Assembly: GCA_016744185.1 (NCBI GenBank)
Contig: JADGEY010000009.1
Coordinates: 1 to 45,961 of the forward strand
DNA from: Emcibacteraceae bacterium
GTDB lineage: Bacteria > Pseudomonadota > Alphaproteobacteria > Sphingomonadales > Emcibacteraceae
Reading direction: 5' to 3'
DNA length: 45,961 nt
A program made the translations under genes and the position numbers. Shown one piece after another: positions 1-10,024 of this stretch. Position 1 is the first letter of the stretch, and each line of letters starts with the position of its first letter. A model generated the notes under the pieces. The model worked only from the letters and a program-made list of their open reading frames with translations, had not been told where the DNA came from and did no database searches.

Positions 1-208
1 ACGCAATCAGAGGCGATATTACAATCGTTAACCCCTCCGCTAAAAGAGCGGGGATTTGAAAGCAAAGAGACTTCCCTGCCCCCGTTGGCATAACCGCAAG
101 GATATTTGTTCCAGAGCTATATTTACCAATAATTTCAGCTTGCGATCCCCGAAAATTATCATATCCAAATGTATTTTTTAAAATTTTTAAAGCTGAATTA
201 TCCTGCAT
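1..208 (-). CDS. recQ: ATP-dependent DNA helicase RecQ, N-terminal fragment (runs off left edge)
   Basis: Reverse-strand translation from ATG at 208 reads MQDNSALKILKNTFGYDNFRGSQAEIIGKYSSGTNILAVMPTGAGKSLCFQIPALLAEGLTIVISPLIA: RecQ-type FGY-FRGSQ and Walker A (MPTGAGKS) motifs. Not in the supplied ORF track. Confidence 0.88.
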   Translation of the reverse strand, partial: MQDNSALKILKNTFGYDNFRGSQAEIIGKYSSGTNILAVMPTGAGKSLCFQIPALLAEGLTIVISPLIA

Positions 209-405
209 AATATCCCTACTGGCGCATATATTGAGGTATTATGTTTAGAATATATTGAAGAAAATTGAAACAAAGAAAACCTTGCAGCATTTGAAAATCA
301 TATTTTACTAGAAACTATAACATAACATATGTATATTCTGTGGTCTAAAGATTAGATTCTTTAAACAATAACCATAAACTATTTGTAAGTAGGAGTTTTA
401 TACCA

Positions 406-2901
406 ATGTTACGCAAAATATTAGTTATAGCTGCTGTCTGTTTTTCTTTTTCAAGCGTCACTTACGCTCAAGGAATTAAACAGTCAAAAGGCAATTTTGA
501 AGATAAATTTCGTCAATTAGATGAAATCTTACCAACAGCAAATATTTACAGAAATGCAGGCGGAGAGCCTGGGCATAAATATTGGCAGCAGCGTGCTGAT
601 TATACAATTAACGCAACATTAGATGAAAATAAAAAACGCCTTAGCGGTACTGTGAAAATTAAATATCACAATAACTCACCTGATACATTACGTTTTCTTT
701 GGGTGCAGCTTGATCAGAATGTTTTTGATAAAAATTCAAAAGCCCGTTTAAGCAGAACAACTCGCTCTGGTCCTTCAAAAGGTCTAAAAGGATTTGGCAG
801 TAAATCTGGACGCTTGTCTCTTGGTCAATTAAGAGCCCAGCATGTTGCAACTGATATTGATTATGGTTTTGATATTAGCTCTGTTAAAGATGGATCTAAC
901 AAAACATTAAAATATACGCTTGTTGGTACAAAAATGCGCATTGATCTTAAAAAACCTTTAAGAACAGGCAAGACAGTAACTTTCAGCATTAAATACGCCT
1001 ATAATATCATTAATAATAAAGTCATGGGCGGCCGTAATGGATATGAGCATTTTCCAAAAGATGAAATTGAAGGCGGCGGATATATTTACCTTATCGCTCA
1101 GTGGTATCCTCGCATGGGAGCTTATACAGACTATGAAGCATGGACTGCAAAAGAATTTCTTGGCACGGGTGAATTTACGCAGGAGTTTGGTGACTTTGAT
1201 GTTAAATTAACCGTTCCTGCCGATCATATTGTGGCTGCAACGGGCGAGCTTGAAAATAGCTCATCTGTTCTAACATCGGCTCAGCGTTCACGCCTTAAAA
1301 AATCACGTACTTCTAAACGTCCTGTCTTAATTGTGACAGATGAAGAAGCACTTGAAAATGAGAAAAAAGGTACGAGCAAAACCAAAACTTGGCATTTTAA
1401 AGCCAAAAATGTTCGTGATTTCGCTTGGGCATCATCACGTAAATTTATTTGGGACGCAAAAGGCGTTAAACAAACCAATGCTAAAGTTCCTCTTGTCATG
1501 GCAATGTCATATTGGCCAAAAGAAGGCGGCGATCTTTGGAAAAAATATTCAACCGAAGTTGTTGAGCATACAATTGATGTTTATTCACGTGTGACATTCA
1601 AATACCCCTATCCTGTTATCATTTCTGTAAATGGACCTGTTGGTGGCATGGAATATCCAATGATCACCTTTAATGGTCCTCGTACTGTTCTTCATAAAGA
1701 TGGGACAAGAACCTATACTAAGGGCGCGAAAAACTTCCTTATTGGCGTTGTTATTCATGAAGTGGGTCATATGTATTATCCCATGATTATCAATTCTGAT
1801 GAACGTCAATGGGCTTGGATGGATGAAGGGCTTAACAGTTATATGGACAGCGTTGCAGGCCGTGAATGGGATCCTTCTGACAGACCGAATGAGCCTTCAG
1901 AGATCATTGGCTATATGAAAGGTGAAGTGCAAGTACCGATTATGACGCAATCGGATAGTATTTTAAGATATGGTCCAAATGCCTATACAAAACCTGCTAC
2001 GGCTTTAAATATTCTGCGTGAAACTATTTTAGGCAATGAGCTATTTGATTTTGCTTTTAAAGAATATGCTCGCCGCTGGAAATTTAAACGTCCAACCCCT
2101 GCTGATTTCTTTCGCACAATGGAAGAAGCATCAGGCATCGACCTTGATTGGTTCTGGAGAGGCTGGTTCTATTCAACCGACCATGTGGATATTTCATTAG
2201 ATTATGTCTATAAAATGGAAATGGGTACTAAAAACCCAGATATTGATTTTAAAAATAAACGTAAAGCATTTAAAAAGAGACCTGCTTCTTTATTTGTTGA
2301 AAATTATAGAAAAAAAGGCATGCAGTCTTGGGTTGAAAGAAACCCTGATGTCTCTGACTTCTATGATAAAAATGATAATTTTACGGTGACTAATAAAGAC
2401 AGAAACTCTTTTAATTCATTCATCAAAGGTTTGAAGCCTTGGGAAAAAGCGGCTTATGAACGTACATTAAAAGAAAACAAGAGCTATTATGTTCTTGAAA
2501 TGTCCAATAAAGGCGGTCTTGTAATGCCTATTATTCTTGGTCTTACTTATAAAGATGGCTCAACAGAGATTAAAAAACTCCCTGCCGAAATCTGGCGTAA
2601 AAGCCCGCTTGCTGTTAAAAAGCTTTTGGTTCTCGATAAAGAATTATCATCTATTGTCATCGATCCACGCTGGGAAACGGCTGATGTAAATATTGAAAAT
2701 AATTATTATCCACGCCGCATGATTCCATCACGTGTTGAAATCTACAAAAGACCTGCGCGCAAAGCTAAAAATCTTATGCATGAAAGTAAGACTAAGCTTA
2801 AAAGCGATAAGGACGATAAAAAAGAAGCTGATAAAAAGAAAGCTTCTAAAAAAGCTGGCGATAAAAAGAAAAATGTCAAAAAAAAGAAAGCTAAAAAATA
2901 A
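406..2901 (+). CDS. M1-family zinc metallopeptidase (secreted) with Lys-rich C-terminal tail
   Basis: Signal peptide (MLRKILVIAAVCFSFSSVTYAQG), GGMEYP exopeptidase-like motif, HEVGH zinc site with downstream WMDEGLN glutamate. Confidence 0.85.
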   Translation: MLRKILVIAAVCFSFSSVTYAQGIKQSKGNFEDKFRQLDEILPTANIYRNAGGEPGHKYWQQRADYTINATLDENKKRLSGTVKIKYHNNSPDTLRFLWVQLDQNVFDKNSKARLSRTTRSGPSKGLKGFGSKSGRLSLGQLRAQHVATDIDYGFDISSVKDGSNKTLKYTLVGTKMRIDLKKPLRTGKTVTFSIKYAYNIINNKVMGGRNGYEHFPKDEIEGGGYIYLIAQWYPRMGAYTDYEAWTAKEFLGTGEFTQEFGDFDVKLTVPADHIVAATGELENSSSVLTSAQRSRLKKSRTSKRPVLIVTDEEALENEKKGTSKTKTWHFKAKNVRDFAWASSRKFIWDAKGVKQTNAKVPLVMAMSYWPKEGGDLWKKYSTEVVEHTIDVYSRVTFKYPYPVIISVNGPVGGMEYPMITFNGPRTVLHKDGTRTYTKGAKNFLIGVVIHEVGHMYYPMIINSDERQWAWMDEGLNSYMDSVAGREWDPSDRPNEPSEIIGYMKGEVQVPIMTQSDSILRYGPNAYTKPATALNILRETILGNELFDFAFKEYARRWKFKRPTPADFFRTMEEASGIDLDWFWRGWFYSTDHVDISLDYVYKMEMGTKNPDIDFKNKRKAFKKRPASLFVENYRKKGMQSWVERNPDVSDFYDKNDNFTVTNKDRNSFNSFIKGLKPWEKAAYERTLKENKSYYVLEMSNKGGLVMPIILGLTYKDGSTEIKKLPAEIWRKSPLAVKKLLVLDKELSSIVIDPRWETADVNIENNYYPRRMIPSRVEIYKRPARKAKNLMHESKTKLKSDKDDKKEADKKKASKKAGDKKKNVKKKKAKK

Positions 2902-3434
2902 TGAATTGGCGTTTATTTTTTATAATAATGATTGTCGCAGGGGCTTTAACAGCTCCTGTGAATGCTCATCAAATTAGAGCGGCGATCACCAAAGTACTCT
3001 TTAATAAAAACACCGGTAATTTAGAAGTTATGCACCGTTTTTATCTTCATGATGCAGAGCATGCTGTAAAAGAAATCATCGGCACGAGGGCTGATCTACA
3101 TAATTCTCTTAAAACGCAAAAGGCCTTTGCCAAATATGTGTCCGAGAGATTTTATATTAAGCCGCTGAACGGAAAAGAAATTCATCTTAATATCGTTGGG
3201 CAAGAGGTTGACCATAAATTCTTTTGGGTTTACCAAGAAATTAAAGCTCCTAAGGACTTAAAGGGTCTGGTGATTGTTCATAATGCCCTGCGTGAGATTT
3301 GGACGGATCAAATCAATACGGTAAATATAGAAGGCAGGGGCGATCTTAAAACTGCAACTTTCAGCGGTGATATTGAACTTCTTAGCGTAGAATTTAAAAA
3401 TCATGAAAAAGAATCTAAAGATCATCATAAATAA
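2901..3434 (+). CDS. DUF6702-like exported protein, overlapping the upstream peptidase stop (TAATG)
   Basis: Signal peptide, then HQIRAAITKVLFNKNTGNLEVMHRFYLHDAEHA; 1-nt overlap of stop and start suggests translational coupling. Confidence 0.65.
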   Translation: MNWRLFFIIMIVAGALTAPVNAHQIRAAITKVLFNKNTGNLEVMHRFYLHDAEHAVKEIIGTRADLHNSLKTQKAFAKYVSERFYIKPLNGKEIHLNIVGQEVDHKFFWVYQEIKAPKDLKGLVIVHNALREIWTDQINTVNIEGRGDLKTATFSGDIELLSVEFKNHEKESKDHHK

Positions 3435-3457
3435 TTCGTCATTTTAAAACTTAATCA

Positions 3458-3480
3458 TGGATAGGCATTTCGCCTATCTA
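3458..3480 (+). terminator. hairpin GATAGGC-ATTTC-GCCTATC after the DUF6702 gene, possible terminator
   Basis: 7-bp perfect stem (3460-3466 / 3472-3478), followed by a weak T-rich tract. Confidence 0.4.
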
Positions 3481-3554
3481 TTCCCTTCTTTCTAATTCTC
3501 AAATATTTCATTTTTATGTTGTAAATTATTGTCCCATTTGCTTTTCTTACCCTT

Positions 3555-4145
3555 ATGAAAACCTTAGAAACAGACCGCCTTATCATTAGAGCTTTTACCG
3601 AAAATGATTTTGATTTTTTACATGAACTCCATAGCGATATAGATGTGATGCGCTATATTCTTGGGCGGGTTCGTACAACAAAAGAATCCGAAGAATATTT
3701 AAAAAACTCCCTTAATCTTCATAAAACAGAACAGCTCGGGCAAATGCTAGTCTATAGCAAAGAGCATGATAGAGCGATCGGCAGATGCGGGTTTAGCAAG
3801 TTTTATAAAGCGATTTTTGAAGGCAAGGAATATTATGATTTCGGCACGCTAGATGCCCTGCCCCAAAATTCTAAAATTACGCAAATCATAGAACTCGGAT
3901 ATACATTTAAAAAAGAATATTGGGGCAAGGGCTATGCCTCAGAAGCCGCCGCTGCCCAGCGTGACCATGGTTTTAGAGATAAAAACCTTAAAAATATTAC
4001 CTCTCTTATTATGGCAGAAAACATTGGCTCGCAAAAAGTATCTTCTAAAATTGGTTTTAAAGAATGCGGTAGGTGCATCATCCACGGCACAGCTTCTTTA
4101 AAATTTCAAATAACACATGATGAATGGACTAGATTATATGGATAA
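3555..4145 (+). CDS. GNAT-family N-acetyltransferase (RimJ/RimL-like)
   Basis: METDRLIIRAFTENDFDFL-type N-terminus, ELGYTFKKEYWGKGYASEAA acetyl-CoA motif, NIGSQKVSSKIGF. Confidence 0.85.
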   Translation: MKTLETDRLIIRAFTENDFDFLHELHSDIDVMRYILGRVRTTKESEEYLKNSLNLHKTEQLGQMLVYSKEHDRAIGRCGFSKFYKAIFEGKEYYDFGTLDALPQNSKITQIIELGYTFKKEYWGKGYASEAAAAQRDHGFRDKNLKNITSLIMAENIGSQKVSSKIGFKECGRCIIHGTASLKFQITHDEWTRLYG

Positions 4146-4920
4146 GCTCTTAGATATTATGAAAGCCCTTAGAGACCCTGAAACAGGCTGCCCTTGGGAC
4201 GTTCAGCAAACATTCGAAACGATAGCCCCCTACACTTTAGAAGAGGCGCATGAGGTGGTTGAAACCATTGAAAATAATGATATGGACGCTCTAAAGGACG
4301 AACTGGGCGATCTCTTACTACAAGTGGTCTTTCATAGTCAAATAGCCAGTGAAAAAAATCTGTTTGATTTTACAGATGTAGTGGAAAATATTTGCGAAAA
4401 AATGATCCGCCGTCACCCTCATGTTTTTGCAGATGAGGAAATGCGAGATGTAGAATCCCAAAATAAAGCATGGGAAGACCAAAAAGCGTTAGAGCGACAA
4501 GAAAAAGACCAAAATATATCTATTTTGGACGGCATTACATTATCCCTGCCCGCTTTGACCCGAGCTGTAAAATTGCAAAAACGTGCCGCAAGAGTGGGCT
4601 TTGATTGGCCAGAAACATCACAGGTCATTGATAAATTACAAGAAGAAATGATAGAGCTAAGCGAAGAGCTGATTAAAGCTAAAGATAATCACGAAAAAAT
4701 AGAAGAAGAATTTGGTGATATGATGTTTGTTTATGCAAATCTTGCTCGGCATCTTAAAATTAATCCAGAAATGGCACTTCGCAGATGCAATAAAAAATTT
4801 GAAACACGCTTTAAAATGATAGAGCAATATCTCATAAAGGATGGTAAAGTAATCGAAGAATCTTCCCTAGAAGAATTAGATGCTTTATGGGATAAAGCTA
4901 AAGCTGAACTTAAAAAATAA
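4138..4920 (+). CDS. mazG: nucleoside triphosphate pyrophosphohydrolase MazG (start preferred at 4138 over 4117)
   Basis: LRDPETGCPWDVQQTFETIAPYTLEEAHEVVE and DELGDLLLQVVFHSQIA motifs; two MazG domains. Confidence 0.93.
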   Translation: MDKLLDIMKALRDPETGCPWDVQQTFETIAPYTLEEAHEVVETIENNDMDALKDELGDLLLQVVFHSQIASEKNLFDFTDVVENICEKMIRRHPHVFADEEMRDVESQNKAWEDQKALERQEKDQNISILDGITLSLPALTRAVKLQKRAARVGFDWPETSQVIDKLQEEMIELSEELIKAKDNHEKIEEEFGDMMFVYANLARHLKINPEMALRRCNKKFETRFKMIEQYLIKDGKVIEESSLEELDALWDKAKAELKK

Positions 4921-4932
4921 TAGGACGCTCTC

Positions 4933-7308
4933 ATTAATCCTTCCGAAACACTTATTATTTGTGAAAAACCATCACAGGCCCGTAATTTATTCTCTGCCGT
5001 TGGCAAGAAATATGGTCATATTATAGCGGCGCAGGGGCATCTACTGCGCCTTGAAATGCCAGAAGAAATTAACGCTGCATGGAAAAGCTGGGGCTATGAT
5101 ATTTTAATCCCTACAGGGCGGCGTTTTGATTTTCGCCCTGCGGAGGGTTCTGGCAGAGACCGTAAATTAAATGAAATTAGAATAGCTTTAGAGAAAGCAA
5201 AAAACGTCATCATCGCTACCGACTGTGACCGTGAAGGAGAAGGTATCGGGCGTGAGCTTCTTATCTACCATGGGTTTAAAGGCACAGTAATGCGGATTAT
5301 GTTTTCCGCTGAAGATAAAAAAACCATCAAAAAAGCCTTTAAAGATATAAAGCCTTCCTCTGAATATGATGCTCTTTACAATGCCTTTTACGCCCGTGCC
5401 GCTGTTGATAAAGCAAATAACTTAACTTTAACGCGGGCTGTTACGGTAAGGTTTAAAAAACCAGGGGCAAAAGGCGCAATCGGTGTGGGGCGTGTCATGT
5501 CCCCTACCCTTGCGATTGTCTGCCGCAGGCAAAAAGAAATAGACGCTTTTGATGCAAGAGATTTTTATGAAATTTCTATGTCTGTAAAGGGCGAAAATGG
5601 AGCAGTCACGCTTCATTACCGCCCCAAAGGGAAAGGGCGAATTTATGAAGAGGAAAAAGCTGTATCGCTTCTCGAAGCCGCAAAAATCTGGACGGGTGAA
5701 ATTAGGGTAAATTTTGAAAATAAAAAAGCGGCCCCGCCGAAGTTTTTTGATCTTCCCACATTGCAAAAAGAAGCGAATAAAAAAGGCTTTTCCGCTTCTC
5801 GTACGCTGGAAATTGCCCAATCATTATATGAACGCCATAAAATTATAACCTATCCAAGGGCAGCGGTACGCTCACTTCCTGAAAATATGGCGGGGGAAGC
5901 GCAAAAGCTTCTTGAAGAAATAAAAAAAATTGAAAGTTTTTCACAGATCAATCTAGAAAAAGCAATCGTTCGTAAAGACCGATCTGGATATTATTCAGAT
6001 AAAGCCCTTAAGGGAGAATCTCATCATGCGCTTATCCCAAATATTTCAGTCTGTGATAATTTTGTGCGTATTTACGACCAACTGGACGCAGATCATAAAG
6101 AATTATTTGACATCATTACTAAAAGCTTTCTTGCCGCCATTTCAGAAGATCATATATACGATCAAACCACATTATCTGCCGAGCTTTTGAAAGATGATCA
6201 AAAATATATTTTCAATGAAATAGGCAAAGTTACACGCAGTGCAGGCTGGAAAGAGCTTTTCCCCGAAAATGAAGATAAGGGCAAAAAGCTTAAGAAAAAA
6301 GAAGCTGAAATCTCTCTTCCTGCCCTAAATGACGGGGATATGATGAAAGCAGTTCAGGCAAAATTATCAAAAAAGAAAACAAGCCCCCCTAAAGCCTATT
6401 CAGAAGGGGAGCTGATAAATGCGATGCAAAATGCGTGGAAATTTGTTGAAAATGAAGACGAACGGGAACGGCTTAAAACAGCAAAAGGCATTGGTACACC
6501 TGCAACCCGTGACCAAATCATTGAGAATCTTAAACAAAAATCTTTTGAAATTAAAAAGAAAAAAATCCATGCGACTAAATATGGCATGAGGCTCTTTGAA
6601 CTTCTTGAAGAATTTTTACCAACGCTCGTTGATCCTGGAGCAACAGCAAGAATGGAAATGCTGCTTGATTCCATTCAGCTTGGTGAAAATACGGCAGAGG
6701 GCGTTTTCGATCAATCTATTAATGAATTAATTAAAATGGTCGATCTTATTAAAAGCTCTTATCATTCTACGGATCTTACAAAAAACTCTCCTCCGACGGA
6801 AAAAATGCTTTCCTTTGCCCATCGTCTTGCAAAAAGCAACAATCTTACATTACCGCCCGACGCTGTATATGATTATTCCGTATGCAAACTTTTTATTGAT
6901 AATAATACGGCGGAAAAAAATGAAAATGGCATGCCTTCTGAAAAACAAATCTCTTTTGCAAAAAGATTAAGTACAGAGAATAATATTGAAATCCCAGAGA
7001 TGACTTTAAAGAATGTGCAGGAGCTGTCAAAATGGATTGATATGGCCCTTAAAAAAGCGCCTCCCCGTCTTGCTTCAAAAAGCCAGCTTACTTGGATTAA
7101 AAAAATGGTCGAGCAAGGCGAAAAAACACCTACTGGCTATCCTGACAAAGTTACTTTAGAGGCTGCAAATAAATTTTTAGATAAGGCTTTTTCAAAAAAG
7201 AGCCGCACATCGTCTAATTCTCCAAAACATTCACCTCAGCACGAACAAAATGATTCACAAAACAGCCCTCCAAACACGGATAATCCTCCTTTTAACATGG
7301 GCGAATGA
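4933..7308 (+). CDS. topB: type IA DNA topoisomerase (TopB/TraE-like topoisomerase III) with C-terminal repeats; probable ATT start
   Basis: In-frame extension upstream of ORF start 5056 reads INPSETLIICEKPSQARNLFSAVGKKYGHIIAAQGHLLRLE (TOPRIM N-terminus), then DCDREGEGIGRE and GVGRVMSPTLAIVCRRQ. AGGA at 4922-4925 lies 7 nt before ATT at 4933; the in-frame TAG stop is at 4921. Confidence 0.85.
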   Translation: MNPSETLIICEKPSQARNLFSAVGKKYGHIIAAQGHLLRLEMPEEINAAWKSWGYDILIPTGRRFDFRPAEGSGRDRKLNEIRIALEKAKNVIIATDCDREGEGIGRELLIYHGFKGTVMRIMFSAEDKKTIKKAFKDIKPSSEYDALYNAFYARAAVDKANNLTLTRAVTVRFKKPGAKGAIGVGRVMSPTLAIVCRRQKEIDAFDARDFYEISMSVKGENGAVTLHYRPKGKGRIYEEEKAVSLLEAAKIWTGEIRVNFENKKAAPPKFFDLPTLQKEANKKGFSASRTLEIAQSLYERHKIITYPRAAVRSLPENMAGEAQKLLEEIKKIESFSQINLEKAIVRKDRSGYYSDKALKGESHHALIPNISVCDNFVRIYDQLDADHKELFDIITKSFLAAISEDHIYDQTTLSAELLKDDQKYIFNEIGKVTRSAGWKELFPENEDKGKKLKKKEAEISLPALNDGDMMKAVQAKLSKKKTSPPKAYSEGELINAMQNAWKFVENEDERERLKTAKGIGTPATRDQIIENLKQKSFEIKKKKIHATKYGMRLFELLEEFLPTLVDPGATARMEMLLDSIQLGENTAEGVFDQSINELIKMVDLIKSSYHSTDLTKNSPPTEKMLSFAHRLAKSNNLTLPPDAVYDYSVCKLFIDNNTAEKNENGMPSEKQISFAKRLSTENNIEIPEMTLKNVQELSKWIDMALKKAPPRLASKSQLTWIKKMVEQGEKTPTGYPDKVTLEAANKFLDKAFSKKSRTSSNSPKHSPQHEQNDSQNSPPNTDNPPFNMGE

Positions 7309-7533
7309 TTTATTTTAAAGCAAAATTATTTCGAAACCTCAACAAATGTATTATTTACATTTAAAATTTATCCGCATATAGTTTATTTAATATTCAAACA
7401 CTTCTGAATATTAATAATTGAACTGTACCCGTAAATTGAAAAATTTTTGGGGGGTGGGGGTGTTTAGATCAATTAATGTTGATCCTAATAATTTAAAAAA
7501 AAAGTACATGGCAGTCTAAAATTTAGGATAGAT

Positions 7534-7570
7534 ATAATTATTTCCTTTAGGGGGGAGAGGAAATAATTAT
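7534..7570 (-). other. perfect 13-bp hairpin ATAATTATTTCCT / AGGAAATAATTAT with C-rich loop on the minus strand
   Basis: Arms 7534-7546 and 7558-7570 are exact reverse complements; minus-strand loop is CTCCCCCCTAA. Confidence 0.7.
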
Positions 7571-7625
7571 CTTAAAGTGGTAAACCCCTTCGGACAAAGT
7601 CCCAATAATTCGGCTTTAGGAGAGG

Positions 7626-7701
7626 TGGTGAGCCCGACAGGATTCGAACCTGTGACCTACTGATTAAAAGTCAGACGCTCTACCAACTGAGCTACGGGCC
7701 C
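7626..7701 (-). tRNA. tRNA-Lys(TTT)
   Basis: Reverse complement GGGCCCGTAGCTCAGTTGGTAGAGCGTCTGACTTTTAATCAGTAGGTCACAGGTTCGAATCCTGTCGGGCTCACCA: cloverleaf, TTT anticodon, encoded CCA. Confidence 0.96.
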
Positions 7702-7784
7702 TTAAAAGAAAATATTCCCCTAAAAGAGATGAGCGGAACATAGTGTTTAAGAGCTTTAGCGTCAATAGTTATTTTAAAAAAATA

Positions 7785-8939
7785 TTAAATAATTTCAATA
7801 TCTCCCTCTTCACGGACTTTATGAAAAATATCAACAAATTCAGTAAGTTGCCCTTTTTTTATTGCAGATCGCAATCCGCTCATTAAATCTTGATAATAAG
7901 TAAGATTATGTTCTGTAAGAAGCATCGCTCCCAGCACTTCATTGCTGCGGATTAGGTGAGCCATATAGGCACGGCTATAATTTGTGCAAGCATCACAGCC
8001 ACATTTATCATCAATCGGGCGAGGATCATCCACATGACGGGCATTTTTCATATTTAAAGCCCCTCGCCTTGTAAAAGCTTGCCCTGTCCGTCCAGAACGA
8101 GAGGGCAGAACGCAGTCAAACATATCAATGCCCCTAACCACAGCCTCTACAATATCATCAGGCTTTCCAACGCCCATAAGATACCTTGGCTTAGCAGAAG
8201 TCATAAGCGGCATAGTATAATCAAGAACCTTAAGCATCATTTCCTGCCCTTCCCCAACCGCAAGTCCGCCAACAGCATAGCCATCAAAATCTATTTCTTT
8301 TAATTTTGAGACGGATTCAGAACGTAAATCTTCAAAAACGCCGCCCTGTACAATTCCAAAAACAGCGTTTAATTCAGAATGTTCAGAGCCATTATGATAG
8401 GCATCATAAGATCTTTTTGCCCAGCGCATGGAAAGCTGCATAGAACTGTTTGTCTCTTCCTTAGTCGCAGGATAGGGCGTGCATTCATCAAAAGCCATTA
8501 CGATGTTCGATCCTAAAAGACGCTGGATTTCCATAGATTTTTCAGGCGATAGCATATGTTTGCTGCCATCATGATGGGATTGAAAAGCCACGCCTTCTTC
8601 TGTGATTTTACGAAGTTTTGAAAGAGACATAACTTGAAAGCCGCCAGAATCAGTTAAAATAGGGTGCTGCCAATTCATAAATTTATGCAGCCCCCCTAGC
8701 CTGTCAATTCTTTCGGCTGTGGGGCGCAGCATTAAATGATAGGTATTGCCAAGTAAAATATCTGCGCCTGTTGCCCGTACAGTTTCAGGCTTCATCGCTT
8801 TTACGGTTGCCGCTGTGCCAACGGGCATAAAGGCAGGCGTGCGAATTTCACCCCTGCATGTGTGAATTACGCCTGTGCGTGCCATGCCATCGACCGCCTC
8901 TATTTCCATGTGAAAAGCTTTATTTGTCATTTTTGGCAA
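7785..8939 (-). CDS. tgt: queuine tRNA-ribosyltransferase
   Basis: [39 protein letters not shown] and the [17 protein letters not shown] zinc site. Confidence 0.97.
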   Translation of the reverse strand: MPKMTNKAFHMEIEAVDGMARTGVIHTCRGEIRTPAFMPVGTAATVKAMKPETVRATGADILLGNTYHLMLRPTAERIDRLGGLHKFMNWQHPILTDSGGFQVMSLSKLRKITEEGVAFQSHHDGSKHMLSPEKSMEIQRLLGSNIVMAFDECTPYPATKEETNSSMQLSMRWAKRSYDAYHNGSEHSELNAVFGIVQGGVFEDLRSESVSKLKEIDFDGYAVGGLAVGEGQEMMLKVLDYTMPLMTSAKPRYLMGVGKPDDIVEAVVRGIDMFDCVLPSRSGRTGQAFTRRGALNMKNARHVDDPRPIDDKCGCDACTNYSRAYMAHLIRSNEVLGAMLLTEHNLTYYQDLMSGLRSAIKKGQLTEFVDIFHKVREEGDIEII

Positions 8940-9994
8940 TCCTCTATTTGATCCTGACGGAAAAGCAAACTACTATCACCATAAGAATAAAATCTGTAAT
9001 TATTTTTGATGGCATGCCTGTAAGCACTCAGCATATTTTTATATCCTGCAAAAGCAGAAACAAGCATAAACAGCGTTGATTTTGGCAGGTGGAAATTTGT
9101 CATTAAAATATCGACCGCCTTAAATTTATACCCAGGCGTGATAAAAATATCTGTCGCTTTGCAAAAGGGGTGAATAATTCCCTCATCATCAGCAGCAGAT
9201 TCTAGCAGACGCAAAGAGGTTGTCCCTACTGCAATAATGCGCCCCCCTGCACTTCGGGTTTTATTAATTTGGTCAGCCACTTCCCTGCTAATTTCGCCCC
9301 ATTCTGAATGCATTTTATGATCGTCTGTTTCGTCCACTTTAACAGGCAGAAAAGTTCCAGCACCAACATGAAGCGTTACAAAAGCTCGTCCTATTTTTTT
9401 ATCATCAATTAATTTTTCTAATTCATGGGTAAAATGAAGCCCAGCGGTTGGGGCAGCGACCGCACCATCATGTTTGCTATAAACCGTTTGGTAATCTTCT
9501 AAATCCTGATCGTCAACAGGTCTTTGCGCTGCAATATAGGGTGGGAGCGGCATCACGCCAACATCATGCAGAGCCTTTGTTAATTCTTCTGCTGTGCGGT
9601 CAAACTGTAAAGTAACCTCGCCCATTTCGCCTTTCGCCTCGACCTTTGCAAAAAGTCTGTCAGAAAAATTTATTTTATCGCCCTCTTTTAATTTTTTTGC
9701 AGGTTTAACAAATGCCTTCCATAAGCCATGATCCATATTCATATGAAGCGTAATTTCAACCTTAGCATTACCTCTATTTGCTTCCCGAATGCCTTTTAGA
9801 CGTGCGGGAATAACCCTTGTATCATTAAAGATCATCAAATCGCCCTCACGAAGATGGTGGGTTAAATCGGTTACCATTTCATCGCTAAGAGCTGCACCCT
9901 TCACCACAAGAAAACGCGCCCTATCACGGTTTGTAATAGGACGCAGAGCAATAAGTTCATTGGGTAACGAAAAATCGAATAAATCAACTTTCAT
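8927..9994 (-). CDS. queA: S-adenosylmethionine:tRNA ribosyltransferase-isomerase
   Basis: [49 protein letters not shown]. Confidence 0.97.
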   Translation of the reverse strand: MKVDLFDFSLPNELIALRPITNRDRARFLVVKGAALSDEMVTDLTHHLREGDLMIFNDTRVIPARLKGIREANRGNAKVEITLHMNMDHGLWKAFVKPAKKLKEGDKINFSDRLFAKVEAKGEMGEVTLQFDRTAEELTKALHDVGVMPLPPYIAAQRPVDDQDLEDYQTVYSKHDGAVAAPTAGLHFTHELEKLIDDKKIGRAFVTLHVGAGTFLPVKVDETDDHKMHSEWGEISREVADQINKTRSAGGRIIAVGTTSLRLLESAADDEGIIHPFCKATDIFITPGYKFKAVDILMTNFHLPKSTLFMLVSAFAGYKNMLSAYRHAIKNNYRFYSYGDSSLLFRQDQIEDCQK

Positions 9995-10024
9995 TATTTT
10001 TCTCTTTAAATAATCGGGCGCAGA

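Noticed and set aside
5428-5820. 130-aa minus-strand ORF inside topB
   Set aside because: Antisense to a strongly supported topoisomerase coding region; translation has no recognisable motif.
7467-7484. GATCAA-TTAATG-TTGATC inverted repeat
   Set aside because: Only a 6-bp stem in AT-rich sequence; not separable from chance on its own.
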